A DNA stretch of 64,000 nt from Zychaea mexicana (GCF_025766255.1 NW_026516779.1:62001-126000), one strand, 5' to 3'; numbered from the stretch's first letter, positions 12,202 through 24,783 are shown. The notes: generated by a model from the letters alone, not told the origin. Numbers and translations are program-made.

Positions 12202-12728
12202 ATGGAGAAATTCAAAGAGGTAAGTTATCCGAGCAATACACCCGAAGCTTGACAAGTGTGTGTAACCCATCCAAACTTTCCGATCGAACCGATCGAACGT
12301 AGAAATTGACATCTTTGCGCGGTGAAGTCGAAGCTGCCAACACTCGTGCAGACGATGCTGAAGCCCGTGTTAAGCAGTTGGAAGCCGAACATACGCAAAA
12401 AGACCATGAACTGAGCTCGCTGGAGTCACGTGTGAAACTTCTGCAAGAACAACTCGACAAGGCCGAGCTCGACTTTAAGGAAGCCTCAGAAAAGTAAGCA
12501 AGAAAGGGATGTCTCTCGAGCGAGAGCCATAGCTTACTTACTGACGAAACCGTCGATAATAATAGTTTCCGCGAAGCTGATCTGCGCGCTGAGCAGTTTG
12601 AGAAGAAGGCAAACAACCTGCAACAAGAACTGGAGACTATGGAGCTCAAGAGCGAAGAAATGACCCAAAAATACCAGGCTGCCAAGGCCGAGATGGACGA
12701 TCTTGAGCGTCAGCTAGAAGGTGTTTAG
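12202..12728 (+). CDS. TPM1: fungal tropomyosin, short form (123 aa)
   Basis: Three exons, 12202-12219, 12303-12493 and 12566-12728, in phase, give 123 aa that are one continuous coiled coil. The start MEKFKEKLTSLRGEVEAANT and heptads such as ARVKQLEAEHTQKDHELSSL and READLRAEQFEKKANNLQQE match fungal tropomyosins, as does the C-terminus MDDLERQLEGV. Tropomyosin polymerises end to end along actin cables and controls formin and myosin access. The usual fungal length is about 161 residues; this one is shorter by about 38, close to one actin-binding period, and neither intron (83 and 72 nt) can hide the missing piece. Start and stop are in the conserved places, so truncation at an end is not the cause. 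Confidence 0.85.
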
Positions 12729-13223
12729 CTTTGTCAAGCTCGTTGCTGCTACGATCACCACTACCACGGGCTCTTATTTCTTGCCCTTTGCAAGCACGAG
12801 TATCTCCCCCACCCCTGACAAGTTCACCCTTTCCATATTTCCTCAGTCAATAATAGTCAACTACAAACCAATAAAGTCCGATCTCAACATACCGTGCGAG
12901 TGGTTGGATTTCAAGTAGTGGAGAGGGAAAAGTGTTGTTCCGCATGACGCCTACGTGCGTAAGCATGCGCCAGAAAGTTACACACCACTTTCTGTTTTTT
13001 TTTTGAAACAAGGCACTTTACTCCCATGTGGAGCATCACAGAGTCTTCTTCCTCTCACTTTCGCACGAATTGGTTTAAAAGATACGCACACACACACACA
13101 CCCCTTTTAAGCATCCCTTTCGTCCCTCTTTACCTTCCCATACACTCGCTCTTTCGCACCTCTCACCGCCCCCCAAAAAAGAAGCCCCGTTCCGCCTCTT
13201 CTTTTCTAACCCCATCCCCCCAG
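12729..13223. other. intergenic, tropomyosin 3' end and DUF202 promoter
   Basis: No protein-like frame. A CT-rich leader with runs of C (13110-13220) precedes the next ATG. Confidence 0.55.
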
Positions 13224-14059
13224 ATGAACAATACAATAGCTGAGCAAGATACGCAAACACATAGGCAAGAAGAACAAGAGGCTCCAATACACCCAACCGA
13301 CTCTATCAGTCGAGCAACCTCGCCGACACAACACCATGGCGACGACGTTGAAGACGATCAAGACCGCTTGAGCGATCGCGTTCATGAATTCTCACCGCCA
13401 TTCCTAGTTCGAACGAAATCTCGACCGGAAAAAGAAACTATGCGGCGACAATACCAGGATCAGGATAAAAAATCCAACCCATATGATACCATTCGCCGTA
13501 TATACGAACGTTTCTCCACTTCGGCTTTGCTCGAAAACAAAGCTGCAGTTGCGCGCGACCATTTGGGTAAACACAAAAGACCTTTTGATCGTGCTGTAGA
13601 GATGCTCACTCGAAAAAATTGAATATTGTTCTAGCTAACGAACGAACGTTTCTGGCATGGTTGCGAACATCCTTATCTTTGGTAACTGTTGGAGTTGGTA
13701 CGTTTCTAGATTGGGACTGCGTTGCTGTGTGAATTAGAGTCTCCCTGGCCGTACAACGGTTTATCGTTTGTAGTAATAACTAACGGAAGCCCATTTTCAT
13801 GTTTCTTTTAGCCATCACACAGCTGTATAATCTGAATCCATCAAACAATGCACACGCCGGACGTTCGGTGGGAGCAACGTTTGTCATCCTTAGTATCGTG
13901 TTTCTGTATATCGCGAACGCTCGATATTTTCATTCACAGGTCGCCTTAACCAAAGAACATTTTCCAGCAAGTCGAGGAGCAATTCTGTTTGGATCCACGG
14001 CCGTGCTTGCGGTTCTCATTGCCATGTTTGTACTCATAATCATCGATCAAAAGCGTTAG
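13224..14059 (+). CDS. DUF202-family membrane protein
   Basis: Three exons, 13224-13566, 13635-13697 and 13812-14059, give 217 aa. The first intron is proved by restoring the family core ALLENKAAVARDHLANERTF followed by LAWLRTSLSLVTVGVAITQL across two splice junctions; without splicing the frame stops at 13622. Residues 1 to about 95 are hydrophilic and probably disordered. Then come three hydrophobic membrane segments: SLSLVTVGVAITQL, VGATFVILSIVFLYIANARY, and AVLAVLIAMFVLIIIDQKR. DUF202 (YidH-like) domains occur alone in fungi and as the membrane part of VTC proteins, which make vacuolar polyphosphate. This protein lacks SPX and VTC catalytic domains. Its exact role is not known. Confidence 0.9.
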
Positions 14060-16715
14060 TGAAATCATTTTGATGTAAAAACCGAATCCTTTCACCTATC
14101 ACTCTACATGTACCATACAAAAGATGTCGCTACTAATAGCAATAGAAATAATGCTTCTGTTTGGTGGTCTACTTTGCCAAACAAACAATTCTCAATTCCC
14201 ATGTAATATGTGTGCAGTCAAAGGAAAATGGGTCGCTCCTCGTTTATATCTAGTTTCTATTATTGATTACAAGGGATAGGAGCTTTAACAGTGGAGCAGC
14301 AGTGCTGCTCTTGTAAGCTGTAACAACGAGACGAACAATCGATGATTGCTAGATCAAAGCAATGAACTTTATTTTCCTTTGCATGATCATGCACCCATTT
14401 ATATATTTGGATGCAGATCGATCCACTTATGGTGAGCGTTGCACCAACACCGAAACCGGTTAAAGATCGGGTTATCTTATTGCCGCTGCTGTGCGTATTC
14501 CAAAACGAAACATCAAACATGATCGGCATAAACAAAACCAGCCAATCATACTTACTCTCGCAGACCAGTAGTCTGCTTAGATAGGTAGATCGTTTCCGGT
14601 AAATAGTGGGTTTCTATATACCCTTGTCATATGACGCATATACAAGCGAGCTGACGATGAACACTCATTGAGCCTTTACTCTCATTGCTTAGAAAATGGT
14701 TAAGTGAACTCACCATTAAGTCGATGCATACTGATGATTCAGTATATCAAACGAAACGAAGTAGCATGAGACCGGTTCCGTAGCGAGATTCGTTGAGCTA
14801 GCTAATACTACAGATTGATACGTGTACGATTAATTATGCCAAGCGCGTAGTAATTTCCTTACTAGCGCAAAAAGACTGCCTTAAGATACGTATTATGGAA
14901 TCATTCAAGAGCTTTAATAACACGATCTAATTATTGCAGATTTAGCTAACGTACATCTGCGAGTGAGCCGCTGCATATTGGACGCTCTAGGTAAGCATTA
15001 TGAGTTTGGTCAAAGAAAAGTCTTTTTGTGTACTACTGGCAAGCAATACTCGCTGATGCAAAGTAGTTGTATTTGTTCACGCAACGGCCTGTCCTCATCA
15101 GCGGCCCATTCACCTTCTACTACGATGAACATGTAAATAAGCCCGTTTATGGTTACACTATCTCGTTTTGTGGCAAGTCATCGTGTGGAGAAAATTTTCA
15201 AAGGAAGCCTTCAAAGCTGCATTGGAGGAAGAGGAAGAGGGTCTTGAGCTCCACTCCTGGCCGCTAGCAGTAGTTAAAATTGAATCACAAGAAAAGGCGT
15301 TGTACTGCAACTCTATTCCGTAGTGCTGTACACTGTGTCGATTACGAATAAGATTACAGAAAGGTAATATATACATAGCATACCTACTCCTTTTACTGCC
15401 AAAATGTCGTATAGCATTTTTCTCATAACTTTCTCTTATCAACACTTTTTGATATGTAATCATGCCAGTATATGGATGCTTATGTTTTTGGCTACAAACC
15501 GCACATCACAATTTGATTTGACTCGCATCACAGCACATGGCTCTAGAGACCCTTGTTGCTTTATAGGTTATCAAAGCATCATTGCATCTCCCTTCTACAG
15601 CTCTATGTACCAGCCCGGTTTTAATCTCTTTCTTTCGTTAGCCTACATCTTCTGTAATTCTAATTTATTGTCTTCTTCATCCCTTCCGTATAGAGTAGTA
15701 ATCCAAGCGATAAAACGCAAGTACCCGCTTCTCGCGTGCTGTCATATACAGCATATCATGTCATGCTAACTAGCAAAAATTACCGGTGGAGACAAACCAT
15801 GTAATCTCAATATTCAGCATAAGACATGCTCTACACAATCAACCGAGCTATCCAACAGCAAATTCGATACGAATTGCCGAATTTTTGGCAGTTGCGACGA
15901 AACGGACACCAAGGGCGCTTTGCTATCCTTAGCTACAGTTTCAGCAGCTGTGCTTCAGATGCCAATCTTATTAACTATGTACATGCAGCACGATCAGAGA
16001 CGCCATCGGGCAGGGGAACATGAAGATTACGCTCAAAAAGTTCTCGGCGCATGTTCCGAACTCGATGGTGATGTCGTGAAGCAGTATATCACTGGAAAGC
16101 ATGCACGCAAAATGCTGGACAGAGCAATACTTTGTGGGATTCAGAGCAGTTCCTTATCAATTCGTCAGAATAACTTTCAGCCTTCCTGCTTTGAGCACAA
16201 TGATGGTCCTAACTTTATCGTCGAGCATACCTACATAACCCACGCGTAGATTCACAGCTCTGCATATCAGTAATTCGAGACGGTTTTGTGCTACTTGTCC
16301 AACACGGTCACGTGGATATGGTGAGCGTAATTGTTGGACATTACGAAGCGACTGAAGTACATGTACTATAGTAAACTTATAATTGGATAGATCAAATTTG
16401 TGCATTCAACATACTTGCAGTAATAGCAGTACTGCTATATGTTAGGTGGATCTTCAGACATGGATTTATCGAAGCATGCATTTGGCAATGCTTTTTAAAT
16501 TATGAGGCAATCAACTTTTCACCAAAGGAACTGGAAAGGGATTCTCTACAAGTTTGTGTCACCATGCCTATGGAAATAAGTCGAAATGATTCGGACCTGG
16601 TCCGCCACCGCTTTATTTCTTTGTTTCAGAGTTAAGAGATAAGGTACACTGTCATTCAAGACACCTGTCAATTAAGCCGTATACAAACGCACTCATTCCA
16701 GCAATTTTACAGCAA
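14060..16715. other. 2.7-kb gene-poor region
   Basis: AT-rich. Short frames such as 15826-16023, 15920-16249 (plus) and 16157-16405 (minus) overlap each other and show no convincing family. Some may be remnants of an old gene or element because several frames stay protein-like for 50-80 codons, but I cannot name them. The right end should hold the cullin promoter and possibly an upstream cullin exon. Confidence 0.5.
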
Positions 16716-19700
16716 ATGTTATTTAATTTTCAGCTACGAAAGGAATCAATTGTACATGACAGTGAATTTGATGATGCTTCGCTTGTCAAAAATTTGAAAG
16801 GTAAAAACAGTATACGGTGTGTGCGCGTGAGTCTTGAAAAAGCAGTTGTGGTCACACACATATGCATATTCAAAGAAGCCTATGCTTACCTTTTACACCT
16901 TTTAGTGTCCGTGGACACTGCGTCCCATGATGAATACTTCAAAATAGCATGGGAAGATAATCACAAAGTATTGATAGCCGCAATACTGAATGGCGAACAT
17001 CAGCATATGATCAACTTTCAAGCTGCATACGAAGTAGGACTGTTGTGACAACATTATACCTTCCAGTAAATATGACAATCGATGTAAACAAACGATACAA
17101 TGCTATTTTACTAGCTTAGCACAAACATATGTCAGCGTGGCAGATCAAAGGAGTTGTACGAGCTGTTATATAACGAGCTTGTTGTGTATTTCGACGACCT
17201 GTCAGAACTGATGATACAGTGAGTTTCTCGGTGAAAATGATGAGGGGATGCGAAATTATAAGCTCTTACTTTACACAGTCGGCTCAAAATGGCATTTATT
17301 AGGAACGCCCTTTTGAATGACGAGTTTCTTAAAGACTTGGAAGGAATCTGGATCAAGAAAAAGGAGCAATTGGTAACGTTTACTTCTTTTGTTTGATCTC
17401 AGTTTGGATCGAGATTTATCCAAAAGAGCATATTTATTAAATAACTATCCACTCTAATCGCAGACACACATCAGTCAAATATTCTATGAGCTGGATCGCG
17501 GATATATTCTGAAAAATACGCCGTATCGCTCAATAGTGTAAGATATTAGAATAAGATTATGATATACATCATGCTAATACGTTACTATTACTATTAGTGA
17601 TCTCGGTCTTGCTCTGCTCAAAAAGTATATTATCCAACAACCTTTGGTGAAAGAACGCATAATCACGAATCTGCTGTTCTTGATTCAACGTGACCGGTAA
17701 AACTTTATAAACCTTTTCAATTGTTCTATGTGTAGTTGCAAGTAACAAGCACAAAAAAAAAGGAAGCTTACATATATCATTATCTATCTTTATTGTTCGA
17801 CCACAATTTCTGGTAAATTATGTAGTAAGGGTCGTGCAGTTGATACTGATATGCTGACGTCTGTTACACAGATACTCATAGACCTTGGGTTATACAAGAG
17901 TGATTTTGAGCCAAGATTCTTGGAGAGCATGTCCGCTTATTACAAACAAGAAGCACAGCGCCTCCTTTCTATGTTATCCGCTCGCGACTTTGTTCTGTAC
18001 ACCAAGCTTCGACAGATGGCTGAAGAGTCAGGCGAATGTACATATCTTTTGAGCAGCACCAGGCATAAGTTATCCAAGATCGTAGTAAACAAATGGATAC
18101 AAGAAAAAATAGAGATACTGGTATCTAGAGGTAATAATGACGAGGAAAGCGTCATGTGATTTCTAATTGTTCTTTTGTTAGACAGCACTAGCTCATCAAA
18201 CAACATGCGTGCTATAACCATATATATGCTATGCTATTACTTACGATAGGATTCTACCAAATGCTCGACTCTAATGACCTTCCATCGCTTCACATAATCT
18301 ACAATGCGTGTAGCTCCGAAGAGGTTCCTATAATCTGTAGGTCATTAACATCATATATTCTGGTAAGCAGCGCTTGATTCAGTCGTCATGATAAATATAT
18401 TAAGATTGGAGATAATTGATATAAAATAATTGTATTGTTTAGGTGCGAGGTGAATCAAAAATTGAAGATTACAATGACAGCAATGGCATCAAACTCCTCA
18501 AGTTTCTTATCAAATTTAAGAGCAAATTGGAGGATACAGTCAATGATGCAATGGAAAGTGATAGCTCACTGAAAAAAGCCATTGGTAATGCTTTTGGTGA
18601 GCTTCTTCGAGATCATGAACAAGAAATCAGTCGATTGTTGGTTCAGTTTATTGATTTGAAGCTGCGATCCGCTGGTGTTGTCATGAAGGTATGGATGCTG
18701 TCTGTGCGCGACATGGGGGGAAAATGGAGAGGAACAACCATGTTAATTTTGATTTATTGACTTTCTTACCGGTAGACGAAGCAGCAGCAGCAAAATGAAC
18801 AGATGATTATTCAAGGTGCTAGCGATCAAGCACTATCCATGTTCCGTCATTTTAAAAGTAAGCTGATTAACGAGAAAATTACAACGAATTTATACCCATC
18901 TGACTACTAATATGCTCGTTTTAAGAGAAAGATGTATTTGAGATATTTTATCGAGCATCCCTAACGCAGCGCTTATTACTACGCGCTAGTCAAACTGATC
19001 ATGAAATCATGATTTTGAAAGGTCTCGCATCTGGTAAGTACAGAGACAATAGCTTGTTTTATTACACCAGCACCTTGTATCTTCTACTAACCCAGAGAAT
19101 GGATCCAGAATGTGGGCCGGAATATACCAAAACTATGTATTCCATGATCAAGGATATTGATACATCACAAGATCTTTGCAAACAGTTCTTTGTAAGTATA
19201 CAGACATGAAATGCTATAGCGGTACTTGTGTTTGCTAAAGGTTTACGTTTGGCATCTTCTCATCACTAAAAGGCATCAAATAACGAACATAATGCCACCT
19301 TTGAAATAACAACACTGGAAAAGATGGTTTGGACTGACCTTCCTTCTAAAAAAGGAGATGAGTTGCTACCAGCACCTGCTGAGGTATACCCCTGTCTTCT
19401 ACAGCTTTGCTACTGATTACATAGAAACGCTTTTTTTAATAGCAATAACAATGGTAGTAGCTCTAACAAATGCTTATCATCCTATTGGGTAGCTTGTACC
19501 TCACCTTGACGCATATGCAGAATTCTATGCTACAAAATTCACCAATCGCAAGCTCCAGTGGGCACATTCACTTGGCACGGCTACTTTGGTCGCCAACTTT
19601 GTTTCCGGTGCAATAACCATTGTGGTAAACTTTGCTCAAGCGCAAATTTTACTACACTTTAACAACAGTAGCAAACGAGCTTGGTCCCTGGATGAATTAG

Positions 19701-20608
19701 CTTCCAACTTGTCGATAGGTAAACCCAATGAATCCGTTCAACGTAGCTTATTATTACTCTTATCCCCCAAGGTACAACATCTGTCATATTTACATGTATA
19801 CGATTATGATATTTACGTAGATAAAGCCACTTTGCAAAATTCGATCGAACCATTATGTCAGAAAAAACATCCTATACTCATCAAGAACACGTTAACAAGA
19901 CTTGCCCCTACTGCTGATCAAAATAGCATGAAAATTGAAGATGGAGTCGATGACGGCATCGTAACATTTGAATATAATGCATTATTCTCTAGTCGTGAAA
20001 AGCACATCGTTGTTTGCCACGTTGAAGACCCAGAAGAACAGAGGAAGCTGGAAAACCGAGTATGGAAACTGGAATTGAACGACAACAGAAAGTACCAGGT
20101 TAGTATGTTTTTTTATATTTGTCGATGGCTGTATATATATGCACATAACACTTGTAATTCTGACAGCGCACACACACACACACACATTCACACGCTGGTT
20201 ATTCATAGCTTGATGCGGCAATTATGCGCATAATGAAAAAGAGACGGAAACTCAAACACGCTGAACTGGCAGCCGAACTACCGTCCTACATATCATTTTC
20301 AGTTGCGGTAAGGCAAAAAAGAGAATAGCGTTACTGATGACGTTTCTTCTTCCCTTCCACCATTATTGTATCTCTATGAGTAATGCCAACTATAACATCA
20401 CTCATTGCTTAGGCACGCGAGCTTCAACCAGCAGTTGCTTCATTAATTTCGAGGTATGTACTCCCAAGCGATATTTGAGTCGATTTGGTTATACTAACTG
20501 CCTGACTTGTCTTCATCATTCAATGATCACTACGTGTGCTTATGCCTTTCTTACAGAGGGTTCTTATCGCGTAGTGGAGCTACTTGGGTTTACACTTACA
20601 ATACTTGA
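16716..20608 (+). CDS. divergent cullin, CUL4-like
   Basis: About 17 exons: 16716-16800, 16906-17041, 17120-17218, 17279-17372, 17464-17537, 17598-17696, 17826-18130, 18250-18362, 18443-18688, 18776-18857, 18926-19033, 19109-19191, 19273-19383, 19493-20098, 20209-20307, 20413-20453, 20557-20608 (810 aa; 780 if 19772-19861 is a stop-free 90-nt intron, which I favour). Order of parts: N-terminal ASLVKNLK and NFQAAYEVGLTNICQR align with the start of CUL4; cullin repeats (VDTDMLTSVTQILIDLGLYK); cullin-homology domain (KKDVFEIFYRASLTQRLLL, ECGPEYT, RKLQWAHSLGTATL); and a C-terminal winged helix with the NEDD8 site region DAAIMRIMKKRRKLKHAELA. Cullins scaffold RING E3 ligases, binding RBX1 and adaptors. 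It is strongly diverged from textbook CUL4, and the first exon is uncertain. Confidence 0.85.
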
Positions 20609-23219
20609 TCAAATGATGACACACGAGGGACGAGATATTGCTCGTGTAATTAGCGAATAATAAACCGAATACTTTATAGCAGCAAATTTGAATATGCGTT
20701 GGAGGTAGTAGTGTGTAAGTTTATTTTTTGTGTATATTTTACATCACAGTCGCTCACTAATTGTAGACGCAGTCATTCTCCTCAAAGAAACTGCGAGAAG
20801 ATAAAGTTTTGTTGTATGTTTTCAACGTGTCGTTCAAACAAAGACAGGTCAGAAGACTGAGTATTGAGAATAGAATGGAACTCCATCCTGAGCAGTACGT
20901 AAGTGCAAAAACTGTACGCTGAGGTTGACCAAAAAACATATGATCACATTGATATCTGTAGTTCGGTGCTGTAATAAAGAGTATCAGGAAAAAGAAGATA
21001 AAAACCAGCTATAACGCTGTGTTGTATCAACCGCGCCACTTACCATGCTTATGATTGTACCAGATGTTTAAGTATATACGCGATTTGGAACCTGTAAATA
21101 TCATAATTCGTTAGTTTCTGCTGCGTTGCGGATACATCTAAATTCACAGCTGCTTATACGTATACTTTCTCTAGTAGAATACACAGTTACTTGACTGATA
21201 TCATAGCCCTATGTTTATTAATCATGTTTGATGCTGATGAGTATAAAGCAGCAAGGGGGCTTTTCAGAAAGCCTTATATCTACTAGCAGCATGTAAGAAG
21301 ACGTTTTCTTTCTTCTAATTGTATGTAGATGTATATATATATATGTATCTTTTGTCTGCACTTTCATCACAGACAATCACGAATGAAAATGTATTGTACA
21401 TGTGAAACCTATGTATTACTGTAATGAGTGGACAAAACAAACATAAAAAAACAATAGATCACATGCGCATTCATAGACGTATCGAGCATACTGCTACAAG
21501 TAATGTGCATATGTTGTGGCGGTCAAGGTCTTGCGAATGAAGAATGTCTTTATCAGTGTGCTAATAGCAGCTTTGAAAAGTAGATTAAAAAAGAAATGAC
21601 GCACCCGGACTGTCGCAAAAACAAATAATGCTGTGTGCAACGACTAGTGTCATCTGAACCTTCTTCATATTCCTTTGGAGGAACTCTATAACTTATACAT
21701 GATATACAAAAAAGATCATTTATACGTGGTAAAAAATCCATTACCGTTCTTCTTTTTTTTTGATATTCGAATGACCATGTCTTTTTCATATATAACATAG
21801 AGGAAAGTGACAAAGATCCTTATCAGCTTTTGTAGGGTAAAGTGCTACTTAGCAATATAAGCACGAGGACAAACAGTTATCTTCTCTCTTTGATAAAGCA
21901 GCTATACCACCATTGCGAATACTGTACGAATTTAAGTGACTTTGATCAGCTCACACACATACAGCAAGTGCATATCATGCTACCCTATTAAACTGAGTCT
22001 GCGAATATAGATCGTTCAGGTAATAACGACAACGACAAGTACGTCAGTTATGACATGCACAAAAAAAGGTATTATCTACATGAGAAAATACAGCTAAATT
22101 CGAGATTGGGTATAAGCAGATGACGCTGAGAAAAGGAGGGATACAGTACATACGGTACGCATATGCGAGGGGTACATAAAATACATAGTGACTTTTCAAG
22201 TCGAAAAACCAAAACTCTGCTATTTTATCTGCTATTTACGTAAAACTAGCCAAGATGGTTCATTGGATCCCAAATTTATACGCAGCAGAAGCTTTACAGA
22301 CCTCTTCTTGACATTTGTTGCGACAATCAAACTTCTAGCTCATTCGAATTTTGTGGTGTTTGATAGCAGTATGTAGTAGGTAAGTGTATAGATAATAAAG
22401 ATGATATTAGTATCAAATGGCCAATATGTGGCTGCCATTGTTGTTGCATATTAATGAAGGAGGAGCAAACATTAATCAAGCGTAATTTATACGTCAGCTA
22501 CAATAGTATTATTATTCCAGCAAGCCATCAATAGGGACGCTAAGATTCCACCCCTCAACAGCCATTTTTATCATTACGATCCATCGATTAGGACGTGCAA
22601 TAGGTAAAATAGAGATTTTTCAGTTAATAGACTTGACAAATTTATGCTTTGTGAAAAGTGCTTTTGTGTGCACGAAAAACGAATTTCTGCAGGATAATAA
22701 ACCTAATACCACGTATCTGTTGTTTGGTGCGTTTCACATAGTATACACATTCATGCCAGACATTTACACTCACGACACCAAATCAACGGACCTGCCTGCG
22801 AACAAACCCCTTTATTATTTAGTGTTTACGCGGGAACTTCAAAAAAGTTCTGTTGTTGATCCATGACAAACAGCAACGCATGAAAAAGAAGAGAAAGAGG
22901 CTCTGTAGTACATGCAACATGTACACATTACACGAAAAAGAATGTAAAGCGGAGTGATGTGCCAGTTAGAAAGGTTGCGTAGTATCGACAACACATCCAC
23001 AGAGGAAAGAAAGAACCACAAGCGTTTGTTGTTACATCAGTATATTTTTTATTATTTTCCCTGCTCTCGATCTCTCTCTGTTTTTTCTCTCTCTCTCTCC
23101 TTCCTTATATTCCATTTCTCTCTCTCTTTTTACCCTTTGCCACAACTCCACCTATACATAAGAGAACTACATATTTTGATAAACGACGATTTCCTCTTGC
23201 ATACGCTGATATATAATTG
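20609..23219. other. 2.6-kb intergenic region, UBL3 promoter
   Basis: AT-rich with no supported gene. A CT-rich leader (23060-23140) lies just before the UBL3-like start. Short frames at 21553-21813 (minus) and 22633-22866 (plus) have no recognisable content. Confidence 0.6.
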
Positions 23220-24247
23220 ATGTCACTGCAACTCGCTGAGAAAGTCCCTCAGCAACCACCAACACAACTCCCACACGCTATGACTGAACTACAACAACAA
23301 CAACGACAACAACAGCCTTCGTCCTCCTCCATTGCTCCATTATCCATGACGCCATCCAATGAATCGACTCCTCCTACCACAACTGACAATGGTTCAGCAC
23401 TAGCTATTAGAGCACCGTCTTCTACGTCTCCCACAAGTGACGATCAGCCTTCTTCTAACAACAACAACAACAACAATCAACACCATAGCGATGCAGACAA
23501 CGATAAGAATGACCTTGACGAGGACAACGACGAGGAGGAGGACGACGACGACAAACAAAAGTTATCACTCGACCGGGTTCATTTGACACTGCTTCTAATT
23601 TCGGGAAATAGACATACATTCGAGTTTGACCCACTGTCAACAGTTGCTCAAGTAAAAAAACACGTAATTACAGAATGGCCACCAGGTAACTCTACACTTC
23701 CCTTAGGAAGGGACAAACTGTGCTATAGATAGCAATGGGCAGAGATAAGGAATAGAGTATGAAAAAAAAGCTTTTGCTCTCGAGCAGGTTAGAGCTACTA
23801 TATAATAATGTCATTAAAAAACAAAGAACTCGATATCATTGATAGAGTGGGAATCGAACCGAGCAGCGCCGCAGTCAGTCGGCTATCTCGAGTTACTGTA
23901 TCTCGGCAAGTTTCTCGAAAACGATTCTACGTTAGAATGTAATTGAAGATTGGGAGTCGGGAGGTGGAGGATAATTTGAGAAGCGGACGGAGAGACCAAA
24001 GTGTTATTGACATTGAATTCTCTTTCTCGGCCTTCAAGCAAATCGGCTTCGAGGCGGCGAGTCGTTCACAGTCCATTTACTCGTGCGCGACCAGCAGCTC
24101 AAATCAGCTGACGGTAAGATGAAGGAATGAAAGAGAAGAAAGTAGAAGAAAGGAGCAGGTGTCTAGATGTTAAATTGTTCTTTTGCTCTGCTAGATACCA
24201 ACGCTGCGGAAACGGTACCGCGGTGCAAATGTTGCATTATCCTATGA
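23220..24247 (+). CDS. UBL3/MUB-like prenylated ubiquitin-fold protein
   Basis: Four exons, 23220-23685, 23846-23938, 24039-24113, 24195-24247, give 228 aa. Residues 1 to about 118 are disordered (poly-Gln, poly-Asn, then an Asp/Glu-rich block). The ubiquitin-fold domain follows: VHLTLLLISGNRHTFEFDPL, VAQVKKHVITEWPPEWE, GYLELLYLGKFLENDSTLES and ESFTVHLLVRD. The last exon encodes RCKCCIIL-stop: a CaaX box (CIIL) for prenylation with two nearby cysteines that could be palmitoylated. This layout is that of UBL3 in animals and MUB in plants, a membrane-anchored ubiquitin-like protein that is not cleaved for conjugation and binds E2 enzymes or sorts proteins to vesicles. The long acidic N-terminal extension is unusual. 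Confidence 0.92.
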
Positions 24248-24417
24248 AGCTAATCCTTCTCGTCCACTATATCCACTGTACATTCTCTTCGACCTCGTCC
24301 CATTCATTCATTCATCCATACAGTATCGAATAATTCTTTGCTTTGACATCATTTGTAGCAGCTTCTGTATAAGCACACAGGCCTCTTTCTCTTTTAACAG
24401 AACACAACTGAAGCAAT

Positions 24418-24425
24418 TATATATA
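24418..24425 (+). promoter_or_regulatory. TATA box for the 24784 gene
   Basis: TATATATA followed by C-rich sequence, 359 bp before the ATG at 24784 with a CT-rich leader between. Assignment is by position. Confidence 0.4.
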
Positions 24426-24783
24426 CCCGCCCCCTCCAACCTCCGTCTAACTCAACATCAGATACACCCATTGGCACGGAAGAAAGGTTGGCATCCGCAA
24501 CTCCCGGTCAGTGGTAGCACAGCAGTAGGAGAAGGCTAAGAAGTTTATGCAGAAAAAGAACAAGGTGGCATGTTGCAACAGCAAAAAGAATAATTGCCCG
24601 TTTGGGGTTCTACTTTGTTCCGACGAATAATAAACTTTGCATAAATTGTCTCTCTCCCTCTCTCTCTCTCTCTCTTACTTCTTCTTACTTTTGTTCACAA
24701 CCCTCTCAAGCCTCGCCTCCCAGCAAGTACAGCTTTTGCATACCGTCACTACCACTGCTGCCATCACTGCTTGCGACTTATCA

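Noticed and set aside
14260..14535. Minus-strand frame of 91 codons
   Set aside because: No family features, AT-rich, no promoter-like start and no splice partners; treated as chance.
15826..16405. Overlapping protein-like frames on both strands
   Set aside because: They compete for the same DNA and none extends into a recognisable domain. Possibly an old relic, but not supportable.
22633..22866. Plus-strand frame of 77 codons in the UBL3 upstream region
   Set aside because: Composition is ordinary AT-rich DNA, with no conserved motif or start context.
23846..23861. Sequence resembling a tRNA B box on the minus strand (GGTTCGATTCCCAC)
   Set aside because: No A box at a proper distance and no pairing acceptor or anticodon arms. 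The bases code for the conserved EWESNR of the UBL3-like protein.
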